DNA from: PVC group bacterium
GTDB lineage: Bacteria; Verrucomicrobiota; Kiritimatiellia; CAIKKV01; PXCX01
Length of the DNA: 13,576 nt
Reading direction: 5' to 3'
Assembly: GCA_003565195.1 (NCBI GenBank)
Contig: PXCX01000281.1
Location: 1-13,576 of the forward strand
In this document: positions 7,425-13,570 of the stretch, piece after piece
Layout of the letters: the number at the start of each line of letters is the position of its first letter
Numbering within the stretch: position 1 is the stretch's first letter
Program-made: the position numbers and the translations under genes
The notes under the pieces: generated by a model
The model's input: the letters and a program-made list of their open reading frames with translations, nothing else
The model's database searches: none
Told to the model about the DNA's origin: nothing

Positions 7425-8342
7425 ATGAAAGCGAATGCGGTTAGATTATTGGATTGGTTGGCGGCGGGTAACATTTTGGTATCTGACGGCGCATGGGGTA
7501 CTCAATTACAGGCGGCCGGTTTGCAGCCGGGTGAATGTCCGGAGTTATGGAATCTTGAGCATCGTTCCAAGGTTTTGGCGGTGGCGCAAGCTTATGTGGC
7601 GGCCGGCAGTGAGGTGATAGGGACGAACAGTTTTGGCGCATCGCGGTTGAAACTGGGAATGTATGATCTTGCGGATCGTACGGTTGCGATAAACGCGGCG
7701 GCGGCTGCGATATCGCGCGAAGCGGCAGGTTCTCAAGGTTGGGTGTTGGGTTCCATGGGTCCGACCGGTCGGATATTGTTGCTGGGCGATACCAGCGAGC
7801 AAGAGGTTACCGATGCTTATTCCGAGCAGGCGTTGGCGTTGGCGTCGGGTGGCGCGGATGTGGCGTGCATTGAGACGATGTCGGCGATTGATGAGGCTGT
7901 GCCGGCGATTCGGGCGGTGCGCGAAAACACGTCGTTGGCGGTTGCCTGCACCTTTACGTTTAACAAGACATCCGGCGGAGAGTTTCGCACCATGATGGGC
8001 GTAAGTCCCGCGGACATGGCGCGTGCCATGTTGGATGCCGGCGCGGATATTATCGGCACTAACTGCGGGAATGGATTTGAGGCGATGATTGAGATTGTGC
8101 AGCAAATACGAACCGTGGCCCCGCGCCCTATTCCGGTTTTGGTGCATGCCAATGCGGGAACACCCTATCGCGAGCAAGATCATGATGTGTATCCGGATAC
8201 GCCGTCCGCGATGGGGGAGCGGGCGCCGGATTTGGCGGCGGCCGGCGCGGATATTATCGGTGGCTGCTGTGGTACAACGCCCGAACATATTGCCGCCATT
8301 TGCGCGGCATTGAAAGCCTTGTCGCCGGCCGCGAACCCCTGA
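7425..8342 (+). CDS. Homocysteine S-methyltransferase domain protein (MetH module 1-like)
   Basis: A 305-residue stand-alone PF02574-type TIM barrel that in the family binds zinc and moves a methyl group to homocysteine. DGAWGTQLQ (21-29), Y-x-x-AGSEVIGTNSFGASRLKL (57-77) and GPTGRILL (112-119) match the MetH N-terminal module. The three zinc ligands are present: Cys214 in GTNCGNG and Cys281-Cys282 in GGCCGTTPEH. It lacks the pterin, cobalamin and reactivation modules of full MetH; the pterin module is the next gene, 32 nt on. First gene of a one-carbon operon, with an extended -10 box 8 nt before the ATG and no SD. It could serve methionine synthesis with separate partners, or accept or donate methyl groups on another thiol; the sequence supports the fold and zinc site but not the thiol. 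Leucine codons are mostly TTG/TTA. Confidence 0.88.
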   Translation: MKANAVRLLDWLAAGNILVSDGAWGTQLQAAGLQPGECPELWNLEHRSKVLAVAQAYVAAGSEVIGTNSFGASRLKLGMYDLADRTVAINAAAAAISREAAGSQGWVLGSMGPTGRILLLGDTSEQEVTDAYSEQALALASGGADVACIETMSAIDEAVPAIRAVRENTSLAVACTFTFNKTSGGEFRTMMGVSPADMARAMLDAGADIIGTNCGNGFEAMIEIVQQIRTVAPRPIPVLVHANAGTPYREQDHDVYPDTPSAMGERAPDLAAAGADIIGGCCGTTPEHIAAICAALKALSPAANP

Positions 8343-8360
8343 ACCAAGACCGTTTACCAC

Positions 8361-8366
8361 GGGAGA
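8361..8366 (+). promoter_or_regulatory. SD that sets the start of the methyl-THF methyltransferase
   Basis: GGGAGA lies 8 nt before ATG 8375. The open frame reaches back to 8300, inside the previous gene, but that upstream stretch has no SD and encodes nothing family-like, so 8375 is the likely start. Confidence 0.7.
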
Positions 8367-8374
8367 AAAATTTT

Positions 8375-9403
8375 ATGACGATTGAAACCTTTCATATTAT
8401 TGGCGAAAACATTCATTGCACCCGCAGTTACAAGATCGACGGCCGTTTTGTTGATATCGAAGGCGAGAGGACTGCATCGATTTTGTACAAGGATGCCGGC
8501 AACGCGACTTGTCGCTTACCGGTACCGGCGTCGATCATGGCGGGCGCCGACTGGCAATCCGGGAAAGTGCGCCACAGCGCCGTGGCGGTCTGGCAGGGGA
8601 TGTATGGCAAGGGTGAATCCGGCGAACGTGGCCGTGACTATTTGAGGTCGTTGGCCTTGCGCCAGCAACGCGCCGGCGCGGCGTATCTGGATATCAACAT
8701 TGATGAATTCAGCACTGGGATTGACGAGCGTTGCAAGGCGATGCGCTGGGTGGTCGAGCTGTTGACGCCGGTGGTGACGATTCCGTTAAGTATTGATTCG
8801 TCGAATACGTCGGTTCTGGGTTGCGGTTTAGAGGTTTGCGACCGTACGCATGGCGCGCCGATGGTCAATTCGGTATCCCTGGAACGGCTTGAAGCCGTGG
8901 CGGTGGCGGCCGAGCATCGGGCGGTGGTGATTGCCTCGGCTGCCGGCGAGCAGGATTTGCCCGCCGATACGGCGGGTCGGATGGCCAATCTTAAGGTGTT
9001 GATGAAGCATTTAAAGGCTGCCGGCATGCAAGATGGCGCGATCTATTTCGATCCGCTGGTGATTCCGGTGGCGACCGACTCCAACAATGGGCGGGCGTTT
9101 CTGGATGCGGTTCGCGCAATCCGCGACGCTTACGGGACGCAGGTTCATGTGGTGGGCGGGTTCAGCAACGTTTCGTTCGGGATGCCTTGCCGCAAACTGA
9201 TCAATCAAGTGTTCACCCGGTTGGCGGTTGATGCCGGGGCCGACGGCGGGATCGTGGATCCGTTCCATATTAACCGGCATGTCTTGAACGAGCTTGATCC
9301 CGGGACGGAATCGTTTGGTTTGGCGCGCGCTTTATTGACGGGCGAGGATGCTTTCGGCGTCGAATTCATAGCAGCATATCGCGACGGACGATTAGCGGTA
9401 TAA
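8375..9403 (+). CDS. Methyl-THF:corrinoid methyltransferase-like pterin-binding protein
   Basis: A 342-residue TIM barrel of the pterin-binding (DHPS/MeTr/MetH module 2) superfamily, which takes the methyl group of methyl-THF and passes it to a corrinoid protein. HIIGENIHCTRS (7-18) is the first-strand motif. YLDINIDEF (104-112), IPLSIDSSNT (136-145), MVNSVSLE (163-170), IYFDPLVIP (223-231) and GGFSNVSFGMPCR (261-273) follow in order. Asp141, Asn165, Asp226 and Asn265 fall where acetogen MeTr (AcsE) has its pterin-binding Asp/Asn residues. It is longer than AcsE (about 262 residues) mainly through an insert at about 20-85. It sits 32 nt after the homocysteine-methyltransferase gene and 6 nt before the formate-THF ligase gene. 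No corrinoid protein is encoded in the window, so the acceptor is unknown. Confidence 0.85.
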   Translation: MTIETFHIIGENIHCTRSYKIDGRFVDIEGERTASILYKDAGNATCRLPVPASIMAGADWQSGKVRHSAVAVWQGMYGKGESGERGRDYLRSLALRQQRAGAAYLDINIDEFSTGIDERCKAMRWVVELLTPVVTIPLSIDSSNTSVLGCGLEVCDRTHGAPMVNSVSLERLEAVAVAAEHRAVVIASAAGEQDLPADTAGRMANLKVLMKHLKAAGMQDGAIYFDPLVIPVATDSNNGRAFLDAVRAIRDAYGTQVHVVGGFSNVSFGMPCRKLINQVFTRLAVDAGADGGIVDPFHINRHVLNELDPGTESFGLARALLTGEDAFGVEFIAAYRDGRLAV

Positions 9404-9409
9404 TCAATC

Positions 9410-11185
9410 ATGCAAAAAACAGCGTGCGATCCTCGTACGATGTCCGACTGGCAAATCGCCGAGCTGGCAGAGGCCTCCATCAAGCCGCTGGATCGTCTGG
9501 CATCCGAGATCGGTATTTCCTTCGATGAATTGATTCCGATGGGCCGGCACGTGGCCAAAGTGGATTACGGGCGTGTGCTGGAGCGTCTGGGCGAAGCGAC
9601 TCGCGGCCGCTATATCGATGTGACCGCAATCACCCCGACACCGCTGGGTGAAGGCAAAACCACGACGACCCTGGGATTGGTTCAGGGACTGGGCCGTCTG
9701 GGCAAACGGGCGAGCGCGGCCATCCGGCAACCTAGTAGCGGTCCGACGTTTAACGTCAAGGGATCGGCCGCCGGCGGGGGACTGGCACAGTGTATTCCGC
9801 AGGCCCCGCTTTCCATCCGGCTGACCGGCGATATCGATAGTATTACCAATGCCCATAATCTGGCCATGGTGGCCTTGACCTCCCGGATGCAGCACGAAAA
9901 CAATTACGACGATACGCGGCTGGCACGCGCCGGGTTGCGTCGTTTGGATATCGACCCGGAAACGATCAGTTTACGCTGGGCAATCGATTACTGTGCCCAG
10001 GCGTTGCGCCGGATCCGGATCGGTTTGGGTGGTCCCATGGACGGTCTGGAAATGAACTCGGGATTCCAAATGGCGGTAGCCAGTGAAGTGATGGCGATCC
10101 TGGCGATTGCCCGCGATCTGGCCGATTTGCGAAAGCGGATGGACCGGATCGTTGTAGCCCGGGATCGTCAAGGCCGCGAGATTACGACCGCCGATTTGGA
10201 GGTGGCCGGCGCCATGACCGCATGGATGGTCGATGCCGTCAATCCGAACCTGATGCAAACCATCGAAGGCCAGCCGGTGTTCGTGCATGCCGGTCCGTTC
10301 GCCAATATCGCCATCGGTCAGAGCTCGATTATCGCGGATCGTTTAGGGGTGCGCCTGGCGGAATATCATGTTACCGAAAGCGGATTTGGCGCCGATATCG
10401 GGTTTGAGAAATTCTGGAATCTGAAATGCCGGCTTTCGGGGATCACCCCTGATGCGGCGGTCATTGTGGCGACCGTACGCGCCTTGAAAATGCATGGCGG
10501 CGGTCCGTCGTTCAAACCCGGAATGAAACTGGACGAAGCCTATACCCGCGAAAATTTAGCCTTGCTGGAAGCCGGTTGTGCCAACCTTGCGGCGCACATC
10601 CAAATCGTCGCGCGAAGCGGTTTGCAACCCATCGTTTGTATCAACGCGTTCGAGACCGATAGCTCGTCCGAAATCGCGTGCATTCGTCGTTTCGTCGAAC
10701 AGAACGGTGGGATCGCGGTGCTGTCTGAGCATTGGCTGAAGGGCGGCGCCGGCGCACTCGAACTGGCGGAGGCGGTCATGACGGTGTGTAACCGGAAAAC
10801 CCAAACGTTTGAGTATTTATACGACCATCATACTCCGCTACGGCAGCGCATCGACAGGATTGCGCGAATGGTGTACGGCGCCGACGGCGTCGAATATACC
10901 GGCAACGCCAATACAAAAATCAAGGCTCTCGAGCAGGATCCGACTGCTGCAACATTCGGGGTATGCATGGTCAAAACCCATTTCAGTCTATCGCATGATC
11001 CGCAGCGAAAGGGCCGGCCGGCTGGCTGGACGTTGCCGATCCGTGACGTGTTGGTCTATCGCGGCGCGGGCTTGGTGGCGCCGGTGGCCGCCGAAATCAA
11101 GCTGATGCCCGGCACCGCCTCCGATCCTGCTTTTCGGCGGATCGATGTCGATCCGGACACCGGCAGAGTTACGGGATTGTTTTAG
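9410..11185 (+). CDS. fhs: Formate-tetrahydrofolate ligase, divergent
   Basis: ATP-dependent formation of 10-formyl-THF from formate, the entry step of the THF one-carbon route. The 591 residues exceed the usual 555-560. The P-loop PLGEGKTT is at 78-85. GPTFNVKGSAAGGG (111-124), LTGDIDSITNAHN (138-150), LDIDPETISL, ASEVMAILAIARDL, PNLMQTIEGQPVFVHAGPFANI (279-300), SGFGADIGFEKFWNLKCR (324-341) and VATVRALKMHGGGP (353-366) follow in family order. Differences from the common bacterial form are plain: QPSSGP instead of EPSLGP, and GDIDSI instead of GDFHAI. Parts such as ALKMHGGGP and VHAGPFANI resemble the eukaryotic C1-synthase style. The ATG at 9410 has no SD; a TATAAT string (9399-9404) overlaps the previous stop. 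Substrate preference could differ from the standard enzyme, but formate activation is the best call. Confidence 0.9.
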   Translation: MQKTACDPRTMSDWQIAELAEASIKPLDRLASEIGISFDELIPMGRHVAKVDYGRVLERLGEATRGRYIDVTAITPTPLGEGKTTTTLGLVQGLGRLGKRASAAIRQPSSGPTFNVKGSAAGGGLAQCIPQAPLSIRLTGDIDSITNAHNLAMVALTSRMQHENNYDDTRLARAGLRRLDIDPETISLRWAIDYCAQALRRIRIGLGGPMDGLEMNSGFQMAVASEVMAILAIARDLADLRKRMDRIVVARDRQGREITTADLEVAGAMTAWMVDAVNPNLMQTIEGQPVFVHAGPFANIAIGQSSIIADRLGVRLAEYHVTESGFGADIGFEKFWNLKCRLSGITPDAAVIVATVRALKMHGGGPSFKPGMKLDEAYTRENLALLEAGCANLAAHIQIVARSGLQPIVCINAFETDSSSEIACIRRFVEQNGGIAVLSEHWLKGGAGALELAEAVMTVCNRKTQTFEYLYDHHTPLRQRIDRIARMVYGADGVEYTGNANTKIKALEQDPTAATFGVCMVKTHFSLSHDPQRKGRPAGWTLPIRDVLVYRGAGLVAPVAAEIKLMPGTASDPAFRRIDVDPDTGRVTGLF

Positions 11186-11220
11186 ATTAACCTTGAACTG
11201 TGAACCGTTAACCGTGAACA
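11186..11220 (+). repeat. Degenerate tandem heptamer repeat, about 5 units
   Basis: Right after the fhs stop the sequence runs in 7-nt steps: ATTAACC, TTGAACT, GTGAACC, GTTAACC, GTGAACA, followed after a one-base shift by GGGAACG. The consensus is GTKAACC. It fills nearly the whole 45-bp gap before the next gene, whose SD (AGGGG at 11220-11224) begins at its end. Function unknown; it could be a simple-sequence repeat or a protein-binding array. Confidence 0.65.
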
Positions 11221-11230
11221 GGGGAACGAA

Positions 11231-12163
11231 ATGCAACATCATATCGATCAACGAATGTTTCATGTGGAAATCCTGACACCCAAACATAATTCGGCGACCC
11301 TGGAAGACGGACTTGAAAAATTCGCCGTCAAATACCAAACGGTTCTCGAGCAGGGATACGTTGCCTGTATTACCGATAACCCGATGGGTATGTTGAGTTT
11401 TCAAGCCACCGAAATCCTGCCCGAACTTGAATTGCCAACGCCCGCCGAACAAGTCTTGATTCATTTGAACACGTTTCATACCAAGCCGGCGCTGGATGAG
11501 ATTCTGGTCAAGATGCTCGATTTGGGGTTGCAATATCTCCTGATCGTTTCCGGCGACGGCAGTGAACGCTTGCCAAGGTTGACGCCGGCGTCGATCGGTG
11601 CGCCGGTCAATACGGTGACCTCAGTGGAATTGCTGGATTACATTCGACGCCAATATCCCGGTTGCTTTCATTGCGGGGTGGCGTTCAATCCCTATGAGCC
11701 ACCGGATCACGAGTTGCAAAAAATGCATCGTAAAATCGATATGGGCGCCGAATTCATTATTACCCAGCCGGTGATCGGGCGAAACGAACGCGTGTTGCAA
11801 CTCAAGCAATTCGGGTTGCCGGTAATTGTCGATGCCTGGATGTCGAAGAAACTCCATCTGTTGTCCGAATGTGTAGGTTACACCATCCCGCAAGATACCC
11901 CGTACGATCCGCTTGAAAATCTACGCGATTTACGGCGCTTTTACCCGGATTGGGGGATTTACCTGGCGCTGCTGGGATTCAAAACCCAGTTGCCGCAGCT
12001 CTCCGAAATCCGGGAGGCGCCAGGAGACGGCATAGGGGGCAGGGCTCGATCGCGCCCGGCGATACCCATGAGAGGAGGAGCATATCGAACCCAAATGGTT
12101 GAGTTAAGCCGTCAATGTCCGGTAAATTGTTGCACTCATTTACTCAAAAAATGTCCGAATTAG
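11231..12163 (+). CDS. Methylenetetrahydrofolate reductase-like protein with aberrant C-terminal tail
   Basis: Reduces 5,10-methylene-THF to 5-methyl-THF, the donor for the methyltransferase two genes upstream. Residues 1-258 form an MTHFR-type TIM barrel: FHVEILTPKHN with Glu13, the DNPMG segment (49-53), LIVSGD with Asp109 at the place of the catalytic Asp, NTVTSVELL, GVAFNPYE, then EFIITQPVI with Gln179. AWMSKKLHLLSECVGY and YLALLGFKTQ close the barrel. After about residue 260 (base 12011) the sequence turns Gly/Arg/Cys-rich (GDGIGGRARSRP, CPVNCC) with no resemblance to the family, so about 50 residues look like run-on into foreign or decayed DNA. AGGGG precedes ATG 11231 by 6 nt. It belongs to the MTHFR superfamily rather than being close to E. 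coli MetF; the electron donor is unknown. Last gene of the one-carbon operon. Confidence 0.83.
   Translation: MQHHIDQRMFHVEILTPKHNSATLEDGLEKFAVKYQTVLEQGYVACITDNPMGMLSFQATEILPELELPTPAEQVLIHLNTFHTKPALDEILVKMLDLGLQYLLIVSGDGSERLPRLTPASIGAPVNTVTSVELLDYIRRQYPGCFHCGVAFNPYEPPDHELQKMHRKIDMGAEFIITQPVIGRNERVLQLKQFGLPVIVDAWMSKKLHLLSECVGYTIPQDTPYDPLENLRDLRRFYPDWGIYLALLGFKTQLPQLSEIREAPGDGIGGRARSRPAIPMRGGAYRTQMVELSRQCPVNCCTHLLKKCPN
12114..12157 (+). repeat. Direct repeat AATGTCCG x2 at the 3' end of the MTHFR gene
   Basis: AATGTCCG occurs at 12114-12121 and 12150-12157, an offset of 36 bp, inside the aberrant tail of the reductase gene. TTACTCAAAA (12140-12149) lies just before the second copy and recurs at 13449-13458. 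Repeated short motifs of this kind are seen at insertion-sequence ends; that reading is tentative. Confidence 0.35.
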
Positions 12164-12188
12164 TTCACGTATAGTTAATACATCCAAT

Positions 12189-12196
12189 AAGGAGAG
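12189..12196 (+). promoter_or_regulatory. Strong SD of the oxidoreductase gene
   Basis: AAGGAGAG with a 5-nt spacer before ATG 12202 is the strongest ribosome-binding site in the window and contrasts with the SD-less starts at 7425 and 9410. Confidence 0.75.
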
Positions 12197-12201
12197 ATTT
12201 C

Positions 12202-13227
12202 ATGAAGCCGGTCAATGTAGGAGTATGCGGATATGGTCACTATGTGCGCGGCAATTTTTTGCCGCAGTTCGCGCGTTGCGAGTTGATCAACGTCGTCGGG
12301 GTCTACAATCGTGGCGAGGAACGGCGACAGCAGGCGGCTGCGGACGGCTATTGGACGACCGGCGATCTCGATGAGCTGCTCGCGATTCCCGAAATTGAGG
12401 CCGTTTACATTGGCACGGCCAATGCCGCGCACAAGGAACAGTGCGTGGCGGCGGCACGGGCCGGCAAGCACATCCTGTGCGACAAGCCGCTGGCGCTGGC
12501 GATCGAGGATGTCAACGTCATGTGCGAGGAGGCGCGCCGAGCTGGGATCGTGACTCACGTCAACCATGGCGCACCTTACTCGGACGTGTTCCTGGCATTC
12601 AAGAAGGTCATGGAAGAGCATTGCGGCAGACTGATTCATCTCTGGGTGCGTTCCTCGCGTGGCTTCGGCAACTGGGCGCATGGCGCTCGGCACGGTGCGG
12701 TGATGAACCCGGACGCGAGCGGCGGCTGGACATTTCATCACCTCTGTCACGCTCTCGACGAGGTCTGCATCCTGGCCGGTAAGCGCGCAATCTTGGTCTA
12801 TCACATCATGCAGAAGACCAGCGACGACTGTCCCAGCGAGGAACTGGTCAATTCGCTGATCACCTTTGAAGACGGCTCGACAGCCTATCTGACCGACGGC
12901 ACCAGCATCGGCAAGTTCGTGGGCAAGGGCGCACTTGGCATTGATGCCGATATTCGCCTGCACGGTAACACCATCCAGATCGTCAAGCAGGGCAAGCCGG
13001 CGGGGCGCGGGCGTCCCGGTATCCTCGAACGCCACGAAAAGACCGTGAAGATCGAGGGTTCGTTCGAGGATAAGTCCACGCCGATTATCGCGCGCTACTT
13101 CGCCGAGGCGATCCGCGGCGGCGAGAACAAGCTGCTATCGTTCGACTTTGTGCGCGATCAGTACTGCATCCTGACCGCCTTGAAGAAAAGCGGCCACAGC
13201 GGTCAGGCCGAACCGGTTGCCTACTGA
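12202..13227 (+). CDS. Gfo/Idh/MocA-family NAD(P)-dependent oxidoreductase
   Basis: A 341-residue soluble dehydrogenase of the family that oxidises sugars, inositols and related hydroxyl compounds. The N-terminal Rossmann domain has VGVCGYGHYVRG (6-17) as the dinucleotide loop and VYIGTANAAH, and the family EKP motif appears as CDKPLAL (Asp for Glu, Lys kept). The C-terminal alpha/beta domain carries SGGWTFHHLCHALDEV, matching the GGG-x-x-x-D-x-x-x-H catalytic region in outline, though the Asp position reads His. It differs from the genes to its left: CTG/CTC leucine and AAG lysine dominate, where the operon's first gene prefers TTG/TTA. Short repeats lie on both sides and a transposase remnant follows, so lateral acquisition is likely. 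No link to one-carbon chemistry is evident, and the substrate cannot be assigned. Confidence 0.87.
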   Translation: MKPVNVGVCGYGHYVRGNFLPQFARCELINVVGVYNRGEERRQQAAADGYWTTGDLDELLAIPEIEAVYIGTANAAHKEQCVAAARAGKHILCDKPLALAIEDVNVMCEEARRAGIVTHVNHGAPYSDVFLAFKKVMEEHCGRLIHLWVRSSRGFGNWAHGARHGAVMNPDASGGWTFHHLCHALDEVCILAGKRAILVYHIMQKTSDDCPSEELVNSLITFEDGSTAYLTDGTSIGKFVGKGALGIDADIRLHGNTIQIVKQGKPAGRGRPGILERHEKTVKIEGSFEDKSTPIIARYFAEAIRGGENKLLSFDFVRDQYCILTALKKSGHSGQAEPVAY

Positions 13228-13259
13228 CTTTAGGTTGATGTGGCTCCCGGAAGGAAAAA

Positions 13260-13364
13260 ATGAGTTTTTTTTCATTAAAAGGAAGTCAACGTCATCCGGG
13301 CACACGTGTTCCTGACGATTGGCATGTTCAATATGACATTAGCCTATCGCACCGAGCAGGGTGA
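13260..13364 (+). other. Short ORF with a good SD, possibly a truncated gene start
   Basis: GGAAGGA ends 4 nt before ATG 13260. The frame gives 34 residues starting MSFFSLKGS and passes through a run of eight T (13265-13272). It overlaps, in another frame, the presumed transposase remnant. It may be the beginning of a gene cut off by that insertion, or chance. I recognise no family. Confidence 0.2.
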
Positions 13365-13443
13365 ACAGACCGCCAATGTCGTCGTTCGGACAAACGACTA
13401 CGGCGACGACTACGACCGACGATTGGGATTTATCTTTTCGTAA
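13279..13443 (+). pseudogene. C-terminal remnant of a DDE-type transposase
   Basis: From just after an in-frame stop at 13276 to TAA 13441-13443 the frame encodes about 54 residues with no sensible start: VNVIRAHVFLTIGMFNMTLA, then YRTEQGEQ and an acidic DYGDDYDRR stretch. The 'RAHVFLT...MFN(M/L)T.AYR' pattern resembles the last helices of IS4-like DDE transposases. Catalytic residues would lie upstream and are absent. The family call is from memory of such C-termini and is tentative; a gene remnant of some kind is better supported. Together with the flanking repeats it suggests a decayed insertion sequence beside the oxidoreductase gene. Confidence 0.45.
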
Positions 13444-13447
13444 TCCG

Positions 13448-13570
13448 CTTACTCAAAACACTTACTCAGGACAAAAGCGAGTCGGTTAAGGGTATCCGAG
13501 AAAAGGGTGGCGGTTAAGAAGGCGAGTAAGTGTGGCTTCGCACGCTATGGACGCTTAACCGTACGCTTAA
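13448..13570 (+). repeat. Dense inverted/direct repeat block, possible mobile-element end
   Basis: This gene-free stretch holds several matched elements. CTTACTCA occurs at 13448-13455 and 13461-13468. ACACTTACTC (13458-13467) is the exact reverse complement of GAGTAAGTGT (13524-13533). CGGTTAAG occurs at 13483-13490 and 13511-13518, with its reverse complement CTTAACCG at 13554-13561. ACGCTTAA occurs at 13551-13558 and 13563-13570. The pair 13511-13518/13554-13561 can close over an inner hairpin, GTGTG-GCTT-CGCAC (13530-13543, one wobble). It could be the end of an insertion sequence or MITE, or a structured RNA. The window stops before its edge is reached. Confidence 0.5.

Noticed and set aside
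7351..7425. Longer start of the regulator (TTG 7425, ATG 7386 or ATG 7362)
   Set aside because: The added residues are encoded by the divergent promoter region, and the ATG at 7362 overlaps the -10 box. MTSKTQF at 7350 begins just before the sensor domain.
8300..8374. Upstream extension of the methyl-THF methyltransferase to 8300
   Set aside because: It overlaps the previous gene, the extra 25 residues are not family-like, and a good SD supports ATG 8375.
12022..12060. A GC-rich stretch (GGGC...GCCC) in the MTHFR tail as an operon terminator
   Set aside because: The stem is only about 4 bp and no T-run follows; it is also still within the open frame.
12175..13035. A 286-residue minus-strand ORF opposite the oxidoreductase
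   Set aside because: It is a frame shadow of the clear Gfo/Idh/MocA gene. It covers that gene's SD and start and shows no family motifs.
13483..13570. An integron attC site
   Set aside because: The paired CGGTTAAG/CTTAACCG boxes and inner hairpin recall attC folding, but the core does not match GTTRRRY/RYYYAAC well and there is no integrase or cassette array.
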